Source of the DNA: Scleromatobacter sp038243995
GTDB lineage: Bacteria > Pseudomonadota > Gammaproteobacteria > Burkholderiales > Burkholderiaceae_C
DNA: 64,000 nt
Assembly (NCBI GenBank): GCA_038243995.1
Contig: JBBRTV010000002.1
Location: forward strand, 159,226-223,225
Reading direction: 5' to 3'
How positions within the stretch are numbered: the first letter of the stretch is position 1; every line of letters begins with the position of its first letter. The position numbers were made by a program, and so were the translations under genes. Under the pieces are notes generated by a model. That model was not told the DNA's origin and did no database searches. It saw nothing but the letters and a program-made list of their open reading frames with translations. Positions 8,447 through 17,300 of this stretch are shown here, one piece after another.

Positions 8447-9592
8447 ATGAACGACAAGCGCGCCGCACCGCCCGGCGGCGATCCGCCCAGCCTGCTCCTG
8501 CTCGCCCCGATGGAGGGGCTGCTCGATCACCCGCTGCGCGAGGTGCTGACCGCGGTGGGCGGCATCGACCGCTGCGTGTCGGAGTTCATCCGCATCACGG
8601 ACATGCTCATGCCCGATCGCGTGTTCACGCGCATCGTGCCCGAGCTGCTGCAGGGCGGGCGCACGCGTGCCGGGGTGCCGGTGCGCCCCCAGTTGCTGGG
8701 CTCCGACCCGTCGTGCCTGGCCGACAACGCAGCCGCGATCGCGCGCATGAAGCCGGACGGCATCGACCTGAACTTCGGCTGTCCCGCCAAGACGGTCAAC
8801 CGTCACGGCGGCGGGGCCTCGCTGCTGCAGGATCCCGAGCTGCTCGGCCGCATCGTTTCCGCCGTGCGTCGCGCGCTGCCGCCCGACATGCCGGTGTCGG
8901 CCAAGATGCGGCTGGGCTACGAGGATGCCTCGCGTGCCGTCGAATGTGCGCGTGCGCTGGCCGAGTCGGGCGCCAGCGAACTGGTCGTGCATGCCCGCAC
9001 GAAGTCCGACGGCTATCGCCCGCCCGCCTACTGGGAGCGCATTCCGGCGATCCGCGAGGCGGTCGCGATTGCGGTGATCGCCAACGGCGAGATCTGGACG
9101 CCCGCCGACGCGCAGCGCTGCCGCGACGTCTCCGGCTGCAACGGGCTGATGCTGGGCCGCGGCATCGTCGTCGATCCGGGGCTGGCGCTGGCGATCCGCG
9201 GGCAACGGCCGGCGCCGGGTCGACCCGGCCCTCGAGACGAAGCCATGCCCGCGCACGCGATCGCGGCGTCGCGCGACCCGTCCGGCTATGTGAAGGCCTC
9301 CGCCGGCGGCCCCGTGTCGCCGCAGGCCTATGGGCTGCCGCCCCTCGTCGCGTGGGACGACCTGCTGCCGCTGGTCGCCGATTTCTGGCGCCGGATGAGC
9401 GCCCGCGTCGAGCCGCGCCACCGGGCCGGACGCCTCAAGCAGTGGTTGAACCTGTTGCGTCGCCGCTATCCGGAGGCGCAGCGCGCCTACGACGATCTGC
9501 GCCTCGTGAATGACCCCGCTGCACTCGCCGCCGCGATGTTTGCTACCGTTGCGGCTTCGTCCGATTCCGGGCCCGCACCCGCCTCATCATGA
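8447..9592 (+). CDS. dusC: tRNA-dihydrouridine(16) synthase DusC
   Basis: An FMN enzyme that reduces uridine to dihydrouridine in the tRNA D-loop. Family signatures are plain: LLLAPMEGLLDHPLREVL at the start, CVSEFIRITDMLMP, the FMN/tRNA-binding NFGCPAKTVNRHGGGASLLQ with the catalytic cysteine, and HARTKSDGY. The C-terminal domain (WLNLLRRRYPEAQ) is the DusC-type tRNA-recognition helix bundle. At 381 residues it is longer than the E. coli enzyme (about 315); the surplus lies around residues 250-300, a segment with low similarity to the family. It follows the flavoprotein by 5 bp and overlaps gloA by ATGA. Confidence 0.93.
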   Translation: MNDKRAAPPGGDPPSLLLLAPMEGLLDHPLREVLTAVGGIDRCVSEFIRITDMLMPDRVFTRIVPELLQGGRTRAGVPVRPQLLGSDPSCLADNAAAIARMKPDGIDLNFGCPAKTVNRHGGGASLLQDPELLGRIVSAVRRALPPDMPVSAKMRLGYEDASRAVECARALAESGASELVVHARTKSDGYRPPAYWERIPAIREAVAIAVIANGEIWTPADAQRCRDVSGCNGLMLGRGIVVDPGLALAIRGQRPAPGRPGPRDEAMPAHAIAASRDPSGYVKASAGGPVSPQAYGLPPLVAWDDLLPLVADFWRRMSARVEPRHRAGRLKQWLNLLRRRYPEAQRAYDDLRLVNDPAALAAAMFATVAASSDSGPAPASS

Positions 9593-9990
9593 AATTCCTC
9601 CACACCATGCTCCGCGTCGGCGACCTCCAGCGCTCGATCGACTTCTACACCCAGCATTTCGGCATGACCCTGCGCCGCACCACCGACCGCCCCGATCAGA
9701 AATACACGCTCGCCTTCCTGGGCTACGGTCGTGACGACCGCGATGCGGAAATCGGCGAGGCCGAGATCGAGCTGACCTACAACTACGGCGTCTCCGAGTA
9801 CGACATCGGCACCGCGTTCGGCCACCTGGCTCTCGGAGTCGCCGACGTCGCCGCGGTCTGCGACAGCGTGCGCGCCGGCGGCGGCAAGGTGACGCGCGAG
9901 CCCGGCCCGGTCAAGGGTGGCAACTCATTCATCGCCTTCGTGCAGGATCCGGACGGCTACAAGATAGAACTCATCCAGTTCGCACACTGA
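9589..9990 (+). CDS. gloA: Lactoylglutathione lyase (glyoxalase I)
   Basis: Converts the hemithioacetal of methylglyoxal and glutathione into S-lactoylglutathione, the first step of methylglyoxal detoxification. The 133-residue protein has the two beta-alpha-beta-beta-beta modules and all four metal ligands expected for GloA: H5, E61, H79 and E127. Signatures include MLRVGDLQRSIDFYTQHFGM and FVQDPDGYKIELIQ. The start ATG overlaps the stop of dusC, so translation is probably coupled. Spacing and residues match the Ni-dependent E. coli type. Confidence 0.96.
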   Translation: MKFLHTMLRVGDLQRSIDFYTQHFGMTLRRTTDRPDQKYTLAFLGYGRDDRDAEIGEAEIELTYNYGVSEYDIGTAFGHLALGVADVAAVCDSVRAGGGKVTREPGPVKGGNSFIAFVQDPDGYKIELIQFAH

Positions 9991-10003
9991 GAGCCGGCGA
10001 TTC

Positions 10004-10067
10004 CGTCTTCGGGCGCGCGCGGTGGCGCTGCGCGCTCCCCAAACGAAGACGCCGCCCCAGGGCGGCG
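10004..10067. terminator. Inverted repeats between convergent genes, possible bidirectional terminator
   Basis: Two overlapping foldbacks sit between gloA and the convergent chalcone-isomerase-like gene. CGTCTTCG at 10004-10011 pairs with CGAAGACG at 10044-10051 around a GC-rich middle that can extend the stem. CGCCGCCC at 10050-10057 is followed, two bases later, by its exact complement at 10060-10067. There is no T-tract, so intrinsic termination is uncertain; the position between two convergent 3' ends is the main argument. Confidence 0.4.
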
Positions 10068-10091
10068 GCGCGGTGAATCGACTCCCCGCGA

Positions 10092-10838
10092 TCAGCGTGC
10101 CGGCGCGGCCGGCTTGATCGTGGTCGTCGTTGTCGTGGAGACGGTCGTGGTCGTCGTCGTGCCGCCGGTGGCGGCGGTCGACGCCGGCGTCGCCGCGGCC
10201 GTTGCGGAAGCCGTGGGCGGATGGTCGCGCATGCTGAACGACAGGCCGAGCAGGTTGTCGCGCAGGTCCTGCGGCGTCTTGCCCGCGACGTACATGCGGA
10301 ACATGATGTGGCCGAGCAGTTCGTTGTTCAGGTAGGCCGAGGGCGCGCCGTGCGGCACCAGGGGCGTCCCGTTGAGCGTGGCGATGAGTCCCTTGCCGGG
10401 AATCCAGTCCATCGTGACGACGTCGCCCTTCTTGATCTTGGGCAGCGCGCTGTAGATGCTGCCGATCTGCGAAACCTCGTTGATCAGCTGGGCGAATTCG
10501 GCCGGCGTGGCCGAGGCTTCGAAGTCGATCAGGAAGTAACGCGAGGCTTGCGAGCCGGAGATGTCCTGCTGGATCACCAGCTCCAGCCGTTTCGTGCCCG
10601 TCGACTTTTCCAAGGCTTCGAGCGACGTGAACTTCTGCTGCGTGTAGATGGCCGTGACGTCCACCTTGAAGTAGCCGCGCTTGCGGAAGCCGGCGCCGTT
10701 GAGCACCAGGGGCACGCCCTGCACCGTGACGGTTTCGTCGAGCGGCACGCCGGAGACCTCGACTGCCGCCCAGGCGCCGGAGATGGCGGAGCCCAGCACG
10801 ACGGCGGAGACGAGGCGACGCAATGTTTGCATGGTCAT
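10092..10838 (-). CDS. Secreted chalcone isomerase-like protein with Thr-rich tail
   Basis: A 248-residue exported protein of the bacterial chalcone-isomerase-like family. A signal peptide (about 22 residues, ending SGAWA) leads into VEVSGVPLDETVTVQGVPLVLNGAG, then KRGYFKVDVTAIYTQQKF, GDVVTMDWIPGKGLIATLNG and HIMFRMYVAGKTPQDLRDNLL, typical of this fold. Bacterial members usually lack proven isomerase activity and are thought to bind fatty acid-like ligands; no reaction is claimed. The last 45 residues are low-complexity Ala/Thr (including a run of six threonines). The frame extends to a TTG at 10859, but ATG 10838 fits the signal peptide. Confidence 0.8.
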   Translation of the reverse strand: MTMQTLRRLVSAVVLGSAISGAWAAVEVSGVPLDETVTVQGVPLVLNGAGFRKRGYFKVDVTAIYTQQKFTSLEALEKSTGTKRLELVIQQDISGSQASRYFLIDFEASATPAEFAQLINEVSQIGSIYSALPKIKKGDVVTMDWIPGKGLIATLNGTPLVPHGAPSAYLNNELLGHIMFRMYVAGKTPQDLRDNLLGLSFSMRDHPPTASATAAATPASTAATGGTTTTTTVSTTTTTTIKPAAPAR

Positions 10839-10999
10839 TTCGGATTCACCCTCACTCAAGACGCGGCCACGTGGCAGACCGCGCGGGCGTGTCGCGCGAG
10901 GCCTTCAGGCCTGCCCACACGCTTCATGCTCGACGGACAAGACCCGGGGGTTGGCTGCTGCCACGTGGGCAAGCAATCCGGGCACCGTCCGGCTGACGC

Positions 11000-12094
11000 T
11001 CAGAACGGTTTCGACAAGGTCATGACCGCAGTGAAGCCCTGCGGACGGTATTGCGCCGAGAATTCCTTCATGATGCGGCCGTCGATCAGGTAATCGCCGG
11101 CGCCATGGATGTAGGCGAACTCGGGGCCGAGGCCAAGCACATGGCCCTTCTGGTCGAGCGTGGCGTCCTGGCGGGCCTCGTCGATCGGACTGGCCGGCGC
11201 GACGCGGCGCGTGTCGCGCGTCGTCTGGCCGATGGCGTAGCCGGAGGCGCCGATGCGCAGCGAATCGGTGAGCGACTTCATGAGCGTCGCGTCGATGTTC
11301 AGGTAGTCGCCGGTGTGATAGTGGGTGTCGGAGTTCGTCGTGTTGATCGAGAACGCCGCGCGGCCGCCGAAGTCCCAGCCGTTGCCGATGTAGCTGTACT
11401 GGACGGCGGGGCGGAAGGTCCAGAAATGGCCTGCGCCCGGGTTGGCCGCGCGGTGCGCCTGGTAGTCGCCGGTGGGCATGACGACGGTCGCGATGAACAG
11501 CGTCTGGCTGGAATCGGTGCTCCAGCGCAGGATGGGGGACAACTCGAGATCGCCGATGCCTTCGTTGGAATTCGAGTTGCCGGCGGCGATCGCGCCGGCT
11601 GCGGCGCCCGCGCCGGCGTTGATCAGGCCGGCGATGGCGGCCGCGTTCGGTGCCGGCAGGCCCGGGGCGTCGACGGTCGTCGACACACCGGTCACGCTCG
11701 TATGGTTCTTCTTGTTGACCAGCGGCAGCAGGGCGGTGCCGCCTATGGTCGCGCCGAACAGCGTCTTCGAGCTCATGTAGCTCAGGCGCGGCAGCAGGCC
11801 GTAGACGTTGATCTGGGTGTTGGCGCCTATGGTCGTCGTCGCGCTGGCGCCCGGGATGGGCAGGTTGAAGGGAGCGGCCGTCAGGTTCGTCACGGTCGTC
11901 GTCGTCGAGCGGATATTGCCGCTGTAGACGTACGCCGGCGCCTGGAACACCCAGCCGCCTTCGAAGGGCGCGGACATGTCCGCACCGCCGATGCCGGGGG
12001 CGTAGCGCAGGTCGTAGTCTTCCGACGCGACGGCGGCTCCGCAAGCCATTGCGGCAACGCTTGCCAGGACGAGCTTCTTGTTCATGTTGACCAT
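11000..12094 (-). CDS. Outer-membrane protein of the MetA/phenol-degradation transporter family
   Basis: A 364-residue protein with a signal peptide (MNKKLVLASVAAMACGAAVA) and a pattern of alternating polar/aromatic strands ending in a phenylalanine, both typical of outer-membrane beta-barrels. Motifs such as GIGDLELSPILRW, TGDYQAHRAANPGAGHFWTF and GHVLGLGPEFAYIHG are characteristic of the 'MetA-pathway of phenol degradation' family, thought to help hydrophobic compounds cross the outer membrane. With alkB and an AraC regulator about 10 kb away, a role in hydrophobic substrate uptake is possible but unsupported by linkage. Two close ATGs (12094, 12085) exist; the first has GGAG ten bases upstream. 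Confidence 0.83.
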   Translation of the reverse strand: MVNMNKKLVLASVAAMACGAAVASEDYDLRYAPGIGGADMSAPFEGGWVFQAPAYVYSGNIRSTTTTVTNLTAAPFNLPIPGASATTTIGANTQINVYGLLPRLSYMSSKTLFGATIGGTALLPLVNKKNHTSVTGVSTTVDAPGLPAPNAAAIAGLINAGAGAAAGAIAAGNSNSNEGIGDLELSPILRWSTDSSQTLFIATVVMPTGDYQAHRAANPGAGHFWTFRPAVQYSYIGNGWDFGGRAAFSINTTNSDTHYHTGDYLNIDATLMKSLTDSLRIGASGYAIGQTTRDTRRVAPASPIDEARQDATLDQKGHVLGLGPEFAYIHGAGDYLIDGRIMKEFSAQYRPQGFTAVMTLSKPF

Positions 12095-12364
12095 CTTTTT
12101 ACGTCTCCAAACTTGATTTCGCGATGGGCGAGTCTATGCGGGGTATCGGCAGGCGAACGCTGGAATAGCGCCAACAACTGCACGCCAGGGGGGAGCTACT
12201 GATACGTTTGTTGCGTGTTGATGACAAATGCACGCTTCACGTCAAACGCAGGCCTGCTGGCCCCTGCCCAGAAACGGCACGAGCCGGCTTGGGGCCGGCT
12301 CGGAATGTGGAGGAGGGGAAGCGGCGCGTCTATCGCCTCGGCGACTCTGTCGCCAGAAAGAGCC

Positions 12365-12685
12365 TCAATGGGTGCGCGCGCGCAACTGCTTGAGGAATTC
12401 GCTCGCGGCGAGCTCCGACGAGATCGCCGAATCAAGCGGCGATTGCGACAGGCCCGAGCGGTCGTAATGCATGTTCTCGTAGATCTGGGCACTCGCCGGG
12501 CAGGCGCGCAGGACGGCGCGCAACGCGTCATCCGGCAGGTCTTCTGACAGCAGGCCCTTCACCCTGCCCACCAGGATCTGATATTGCTGGGCACCGACCA
12601 GCGTCGGGTTGGCGTCGACACGCTCCAGCAACTGGGCCATGGCGATCAGGTTCTCGATGCGGTTCTGCAGTGCGGCGGCGGCCAT
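12365..12685 (-). CDS. Hypothetical protein (106 aa)
   Basis: A small, soluble, mostly helical protein beginning MAAAALQNRIENLIAMAQLL and containing LVGAQQYQILVGRVKGLLSE and CPASAQIYENMHYDRSGL. No domain, signal peptide or membrane segment is recognised. An AAGGAG lies five bases before the ATG at 12685, and codon use matches neighbours, so it is likely a real gene. It lies 119 bp downstream of glnS on the same strand. A 7-bp inverted repeat (12702-12708 with 12728-12734) sits between the two. Confidence 0.6.
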   Translation of the reverse strand: MAAAALQNRIENLIAMAQLLERVDANPTLVGAQQYQILVGRVKGLLSEDLPDDALRAVLRACPASAQIYENMHYDRSGLSQSPLDSAISSELAASEFLKQLRARTH

Positions 12686-12804
12686 CACAACTCCTTGAAG
12701 GGGTCAGGCGGGCGGCAGCGTGCAGCCCCTGACCACTAACTCGGGGTGGGATGCGGGAAATCAAGGCCTGCGCACGGCCGGCCTGCGGCCGCGCTGCACC
12801 GCGC

Positions 12805-14610
12805 CTACTTGCCCCAGCTGTCCTTCAGCGTGGTCACGCGATTGAACACCGGCGTGTCGAGGTGGTGGTCGACCTGGTCGGCGACGAAGTAGCCGTGGCG
12901 CTCGAACTGGACGCGCGTCTCGGCGGGCAGGGCGCCGACCGATGGTTCGACGAAGCCCCGTGTCACGCGCTTGCTGTTCGGGTTCAACTCGGCCAGGAAG
13001 TCGGTGTCGGCCGCCCCGGGCTGCGGCGTCGTGAACAGCCGGTCGTAGAGATTGAACGTGACGGGCACGCCGTCGTGCGCAGCGACCCAGGTGATCGTGC
13101 CCTTGACCTTGACCGCATCCGCGCCCGGCGTGCCGCTCTTCGTGTCCGGAACGACGTTGGCGAGCACGGCGGTGACCTTGCCGTCCGCATCCTTCACACA
13201 CCCGGTGCACTCGACGATCACGCCGTACTTCAGGCGCACCTTGTTGCCCGGAAACAGGCGCTGGTAGCCCTTGACGGGCGCCTCGAGGAAGTCGTCGCGC
13301 TCGATCCAGGCGGTCGGCCCCAGCTCGAAGGCGCGCGTGCCCATCTCCGGATGATGCGGATGGGCCGGCGCGCTGCAGGGCTCGCGGTGGCTGGCGCTGC
13401 CGAAGATGTCGACCCAGTTCGCGAGCTCGAGCGGGATCGGGTCCAGCACGGCCATCGCGCGTGCCGCGCTGGCCTCGAGGTCGTCGCGCAATGCGATGTC
13501 GAGCCAGGCGTAGTCGATCCAGGTGTTGTTCTTCGTCGCGCCGGTGCGCTCGGCGAGCAGTCGCAGGCTGCCCGGCGTGTAGCCGCGGCGGCGCATGCCG
13601 ACAAGCGTGGGCAGGCGCGGGTCGTTCCAGCCGTCGACGTGGCCCTCCTCCACGAGCTGGCGCAGCTTGCGCTTGCTCGTGACGACGTAGGTCAGGTTCA
13701 GGCGCGCGAATTCGTACTGCCTGGGCAGCGGATGCGCCAGCAGGCCGAGGTCGACCAGGCGCTCGAGCAGCCAGTCGTAGAAGGGGCGCTGGTCTTCGAA
13801 CTCGAGCGTGCAGATGCTGTGAGTGATGCGTTCGAGCGCGTCCTCGATCGGATGCGCGAACGTGTACATCGGATAGATGCACCAGCGGTCGCCGGTGTTG
13901 TGGTGGTGCGCACGGCGGATGCGGTACAGCGCGGGGTCGCGCAGGTTGATGTTGGGGCTCGCCATGTCGATCTTCGCGCGCAGCACCATGGCGCCGTCGG
14001 CATGCCTGCCGTCGCGCATCTCGCGCAGGCGGACGAGGTTCTCCGCGGGCGGGCGATTGCGGAACGGGCTGTCGGTGCCGGGCGTGTTGAAGTCGCCGCG
14101 GCTCGCGCGCATCGCGTCGGCGGTTTGCTCGTCGACGTAGGCAAGGCCCGCTTGCACCAGCGCCTCGGCGGCGCGGTACATGAAGTCGAAATCATCGCTG
14201 GCGAAGAACAGGTTCGAGCCCCTGTCGCTCTCCCAGTCGAAGCCCAGCCAGCGCACGTTCTCCTTGATGCCGTCGACGTATTCCTGCTCTTCCTTTTCCG
14301 GGTTCGTGTCGTCGAAGCGCAGGTGGCAGGCGCCGCCGTAGTCGCGGGCGAGGCCGAAGTTCAGGCAGATGCTCTTCGCATGGCCGACATGCAGGTAACC
14401 ATTCGGTTCGGGCGGAAAACGCAGCCGCACGCGGGCCGGGTCGGCGGCGCCCGCCGCGTGGTGCGCCGCATCGCCCGGGCCGCCGCCCCACTGTCGGTTC
14501 GCATAGGTGCCCGCCTCGAGGTCGCGCTCGATGATGTTGCGCAGGAAGTTGGCGGGCTTGGCGGCGGCGTCAACAGTCGGCGCGGAGGAGGGTGTCTTGG
14601 GCGTATTCAT
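12805..14610 (-). CDS. glnS: Glutaminyl-tRNA synthetase
   Basis: Charges tRNA-Gln with glutamine in the cytoplasm. The 601-residue class I synthetase has the HIGH motif as HVGHAKS at 74-80 within RFPPEPNGYLHVGHAKSICL, the DDTNPEKE substrate loop, and the KMSKS-equivalent VTSKRKLR near residue 310. The anticodon-binding beta-barrels follow (VKGYQRLFPGNKVRLKYG). N-terminal FLRNIIERDLEAGTY is the usual GlnRS opening, but a Gly/Ala/His-rich insert at about 41-60 separates it from the Rossmann fold, which is not seen in the E. coli enzyme. ATG at 14610 is the natural start. Confidence 0.97.
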   Translation of the reverse strand: MNTPKTPSSAPTVDAAAKPANFLRNIIERDLEAGTYANRQWGGGPGDAAHHAAGAADPARVRLRFPPEPNGYLHVGHAKSICLNFGLARDYGGACHLRFDDTNPEKEEQEYVDGIKENVRWLGFDWESDRGSNLFFASDDFDFMYRAAEALVQAGLAYVDEQTADAMRASRGDFNTPGTDSPFRNRPPAENLVRLREMRDGRHADGAMVLRAKIDMASPNINLRDPALYRIRRAHHHNTGDRWCIYPMYTFAHPIEDALERITHSICTLEFEDQRPFYDWLLERLVDLGLLAHPLPRQYEFARLNLTYVVTSKRKLRQLVEEGHVDGWNDPRLPTLVGMRRRGYTPGSLRLLAERTGATKNNTWIDYAWLDIALRDDLEASAARAMAVLDPIPLELANWVDIFGSASHREPCSAPAHPHHPEMGTRAFELGPTAWIERDDFLEAPVKGYQRLFPGNKVRLKYGVIVECTGCVKDADGKVTAVLANVVPDTKSGTPGADAVKVKGTITWVAAHDGVPVTFNLYDRLFTTPQPGAADTDFLAELNPNSKRVTRGFVEPSVGALPAETRVQFERHGYFVADQVDHHLDTPVFNRVTTLKDSWGK

Positions 14611-14664
14611 GGGTCATCCGATTCTAGTGCGCCGGGCTGGGCGCCTGCGCGCCGAGGTCGCGCG

Positions 14665-14703
14665 GATCCCCCCTCCCGAGGGGGGCGGGGCCCCCTCAAG
14701 AGG
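14665..14703. repeat. GC-rich palindromic intergenic repeat
   Basis: Runs of C and G in this stretch form nested hairpins (for example CCCCCCTCCCGAGGGGGG at 14668-14685 and GGGGCCCC just after). It lies between divergent glnS and the following plus-strand gene. Similar G/C palindromes occur at 29946-30011 and 42423-42489 in this window, suggesting a dispersed REP-like family; the relationship is judged by eye. Confidence 0.45.
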
Positions 14704-14792
14704 GATGGTGGCGCCGGCGCTGCATTTCCATACTTCCGGACTTGCTGCCGGCGCTTTTGCGGCAGCGTTGCTGAAAAACGAGGGTGAACAAC

Positions 14793-15248
14793 ATGCAGCG
14801 AAGCGCGACGGCTCGTTGGATCGACAGGCTGGCCCAGGTTTTCATCGGCGCGACAGCCCTGCTGGCCGCCTGCGTCGCGCTCACCGGCGTCGGGCCGCGC
14901 TCGCAGGCGGAAACACCGGCCGGCCGCTATCGCGCGGCGATGGAAACCTACGAGGCGAAGATGTGGCCCGAGGCCTATGCACAGCTGTCGTCGCTGGCGG
15001 ACGCCGGCGATCCGTCGGCCGCCCGCGTGGCCGCGATGATGGCGCGCCAGGGGCCCTTGCTGTTCGGCCAGCGCTTCGAGGTGACGCCGGAGCGGCTCGC
15101 CCGCTGGGACCGGGCGACGCGCGGCAGCGGGGCGGCGGGTCCCGACGCCTCGGCGGGCAAGGCCGCCGCCGGCGTGGCTACATCGCGCGAAACAGGTGCG
15201 AGTACAGGCGACTCGCGACCAGGCGTTCAGGTCGCGCGCGCAAGGTGA
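14793..15248 (+). CDS. Hypothetical membrane-anchored protein with Sel1-like segment
   Basis: A 151-residue protein starting MQRSATARWIDRLAQVFIGA, with one hydrophobic segment (about 14-32) that could be a signal anchor. Residues 45-80 (RYRAAMETYEAKMWPEAYAQLSSLADAGDPSAARVAAMM) look like one TPR/Sel1-type helical pair. The C-terminal 40 residues are low-complexity Ala/Gly/Ser. GAGGGTGA precedes the ATG; a GTG at 14784 is an alternative. The 3' end overlaps the convergent response-regulator gene by about 70 bp, so the extreme C-terminus may be mis-called. Function unknown. Confidence 0.6.
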   Translation: MQRSATARWIDRLAQVFIGATALLAACVALTGVGPRSQAETPAGRYRAAMETYEAKMWPEAYAQLSSLADAGDPSAARVAAMMARQGPLLFGQRFEVTPERLARWDRATRGSGAAGPDASAGKAAAGVATSRETGASTGDSRPGVQVARAR

Positions 15249-16029
15249 GCGTGACCTTGCCGGAGTCGTCGCGCGTCGCCGTGGCGATGGCGTCGGCGCG
15301 CACGACGGTGCCGCGGTGGATCTGCCAGAACCGGTTCGTATCGAGTCGCGGCAGCAGGTCGCGCAGTGACGTCCGGACCAGGGCCTCGCGCTCGGCGGTC
15401 ACGACGCGCACGTACTTGTCGGCCGCCTCGAAATAGACCACCTCCGCGATCGGGATCATGTGCAAGGTCGCGCCGACGCTTGCCTGCAGGATCACGAGCG
15501 GCGGCTGCGCGACGGCGTCCTCGGCCGATCTGGGCGTCGCGTCGGCCGACCCGGCGAGCAAGCTGCGCATGCGCGCCAGCAGCGCGGCGTCGTCGCCGGC
15601 CGGCGCACCGACCGTCGTGAGTGGACTCCGCGACGCGGCCTCGCGCAGCGAGATCGTGTCCGCCAGCCGCTTGCAGCACGCTGCGAGGCGCGCCGGCAGC
15701 ACCGGTTTTTGCAGGTAGTCGGCCGCCGCGCGCTCGAACGCCTGCAACGCATACTGGTCGTAGGCGGTGACGAAGACGATCAGCGGCAGGGGCCGGTCGC
15801 CGTCGGGCCAGTCCTCGACGATCGCCTCGGCGGCTTCGAGCCCGCTGCGGCCGGGCATGCGGATGTCGAGGAAGACGATGTCGGGTCGATGCGCCAGCGC
15901 GCGATCGACCGCGTCATCGCCGTCGACTGCGGTCTCCAGCAACTGCAGTGCGGGCCAGGCACGCGCGAGTTCGGCGCGCAGCGCCTGGGCGAGCAGTGGT
16001 TCGTCTTCGGCGATCAGTGCAGTGGTCAT
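15178..16029 (-). CDS. LytTR-family response regulator
   Basis: A 283-residue two-component regulator of the AgrA/LytR class. The receiver domain starts ALIAEDEPLLAQALRAELA and has the phosphoacceptor in FLDIRMPGRSGLEAAE (D55) and the conserved lysine in YLQKPV near 107. The C-terminal LytTR DNA-binding domain is clear: ILQASVGATLHMIPIAEVV, FEAADKYVRVVT and FWQIHRGTVVRADAI. It lies 26 bp downstream of a LytS-type histidine kinase gene and is clearly its partner. The stop overlaps the 3' end of the convergent gene at 14793-15248. Confidence 0.93.
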   Translation of the reverse strand: MTTALIAEDEPLLAQALRAELARAWPALQLLETAVDGDDAVDRALAHRPDIVFLDIRMPGRSGLEAAEAIVEDWPDGDRPLPLIVFVTAYDQYALQAFERAAADYLQKPVLPARLAACCKRLADTISLREAASRSPLTTVGAPAGDDAALLARMRSLLAGSADATPRSAEDAVAQPPLVILQASVGATLHMIPIAEVVYFEAADKYVRVVTAEREALVRTSLRDLLPRLDTNRFWQIHRGTVVRADAIATATRDDSGKVTLTLRARPERLVASRLYSHLFRAM

Positions 16030-16055
16030 CGGGATGGGCGCCGACGCCTGGGCGG

Positions 16056-17210
16056 TCAGGCGGTGTGGGTGAGCGGGAGCGGCAGCCGGATCTCGGCACG
16101 CGTGCCGCCTTCCGGGCGCGTCGAGAGCGTGAAGGAGGCGGCGTCGCCGTGCAGCGTCTGCAGGCGTTCGCGGATCTGCGCCAGGCCGAAGCCGGCGCCC
16201 GCGGTCGCCGGATCGCGGGCGTTCGCGGCGGCGGCCGCATCGAGTCCGCGCCCGCTGTCGGTCACGGCCAGCACCAGCATCGCGCCGTCGCGCACGGCGC
16301 TCACCCTCAGGTCGCCCGCGCCGCGTTGCGGTTCGAGGCCGTGCTTGATCGCGTTTTCGACCAGCGGTTGCAGCAGCAGCGGTGGCACGGCGATGCCGGC
16401 CAGCTCGGGCGGCAAGGAGGTGATCGTGCGCAGCCGGTCGCCCATGCGTACCTGCATCAGCGCCAGGTAGTCCGCGATGCGCAGGAATTCGTCGGCCAGC
16501 GGATGCGCGGTGACGCGGCTGGCGTCCAGCGTGGCGCGCAGGAAGTCGATGAGGCGGTCGAGCATGGCCTGCGCGCGCTCGGGGTCGGCCGCGATCAGCG
16601 CGCGCAGGTTCGCGAGCGTGTTGAACAGCATGTGGGGTTCGAGCTGCGATTGCAGCAGCACCAGGCGGGCGAGGGTCGCCTCGTGCGTGGCCGCGGCGAC
16701 CTGGCTGCGTTGCACGAGGGCGCGGCCGCGCGTGTAGAACCAGCCGACGATGATCGTCGAGAATGTCGCCGTCAGCGCGATGTCGGCCATCAACGCACGC
16801 GGACTCGCGAATGTCGCCTTCCACCCGGGGCGGCCGGGGAGGGCGTCGGCGACGGTCGTGCCGGCGAGAAAACCGGCCGTGCAGCCGGCGACGACCAGCG
16901 CGAGACCCTTCCAGCCGCGCGGCCAGCCTTCGAGGGCGCCGCCGAGCAGGAGCATCCGGCCGGATTCGATGAACCCCCACGAGAACAGTCCGATGGCCTG
17001 GGAGTGGGCGAATATCGAACCGAAATCGCCGCCGCGCAGGGTCGCGATGATCACCGCCACCACCGTGTCGGCCAGCACGACCTGCAGGCCGTGGCGCAGC
17101 AGGTGGCGCAGCACTGGACGCCACTCGCGCGGAGACGCCCGCGGACTCGTCGCTTCCGCGGCAGCAAGCGTGTGCGGCGTGGCGTGGAAGCGGGAAGGCG
17201 GAAGAGTCAC
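16056..17210 (-). CDS. LytS/YpdA-type sensor histidine kinase
   Basis: A 384-residue membrane kinase of the His_kinase (PF06580) type. The N-terminal half has about four hydrophobic helices (residues 40-165) with little extracellular loop. The phospho-histidine is in LQSQLEPHMLFNTLANLRAL near residue 195, and the ATPase core shows PPLLLQPLVENAIKHGLEP (N box) and GAGFGLAQIRERLQTLHG (G box). It is followed by its LytTR regulator. No ligand can be inferred. The upstream region carries a pentanucleotide tandem repeat. Confidence 0.92.
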   Translation of the reverse strand: MTLPPSRFHATPHTLAAAEATSPRASPREWRPVLRHLLRHGLQVVLADTVVAVIIATLRGGDFGSIFAHSQAIGLFSWGFIESGRMLLLGGALEGWPRGWKGLALVVAGCTAGFLAGTTVADALPGRPGWKATFASPRALMADIALTATFSTIIVGWFYTRGRALVQRSQVAAATHEATLARLVLLQSQLEPHMLFNTLANLRALIAADPERAQAMLDRLIDFLRATLDASRVTAHPLADEFLRIADYLALMQVRMGDRLRTITSLPPELAGIAVPPLLLQPLVENAIKHGLEPQRGAGDLRVSAVRDGAMLVLAVTDSGRGLDAAAAANARDPATAGAGFGLAQIRERLQTLHGDAASFTLSTRPEGGTRAEIRLPLPLTHTA

Positions 17211-17300
17211 GGCGATGCGGGCAGGCGTTCGAGGCGAAGGGCGATTGTCGTGCAGTTCGCCGGGTGCGCGGCGGGACGCGGTCTGCTCGCGGCCGCGCGG

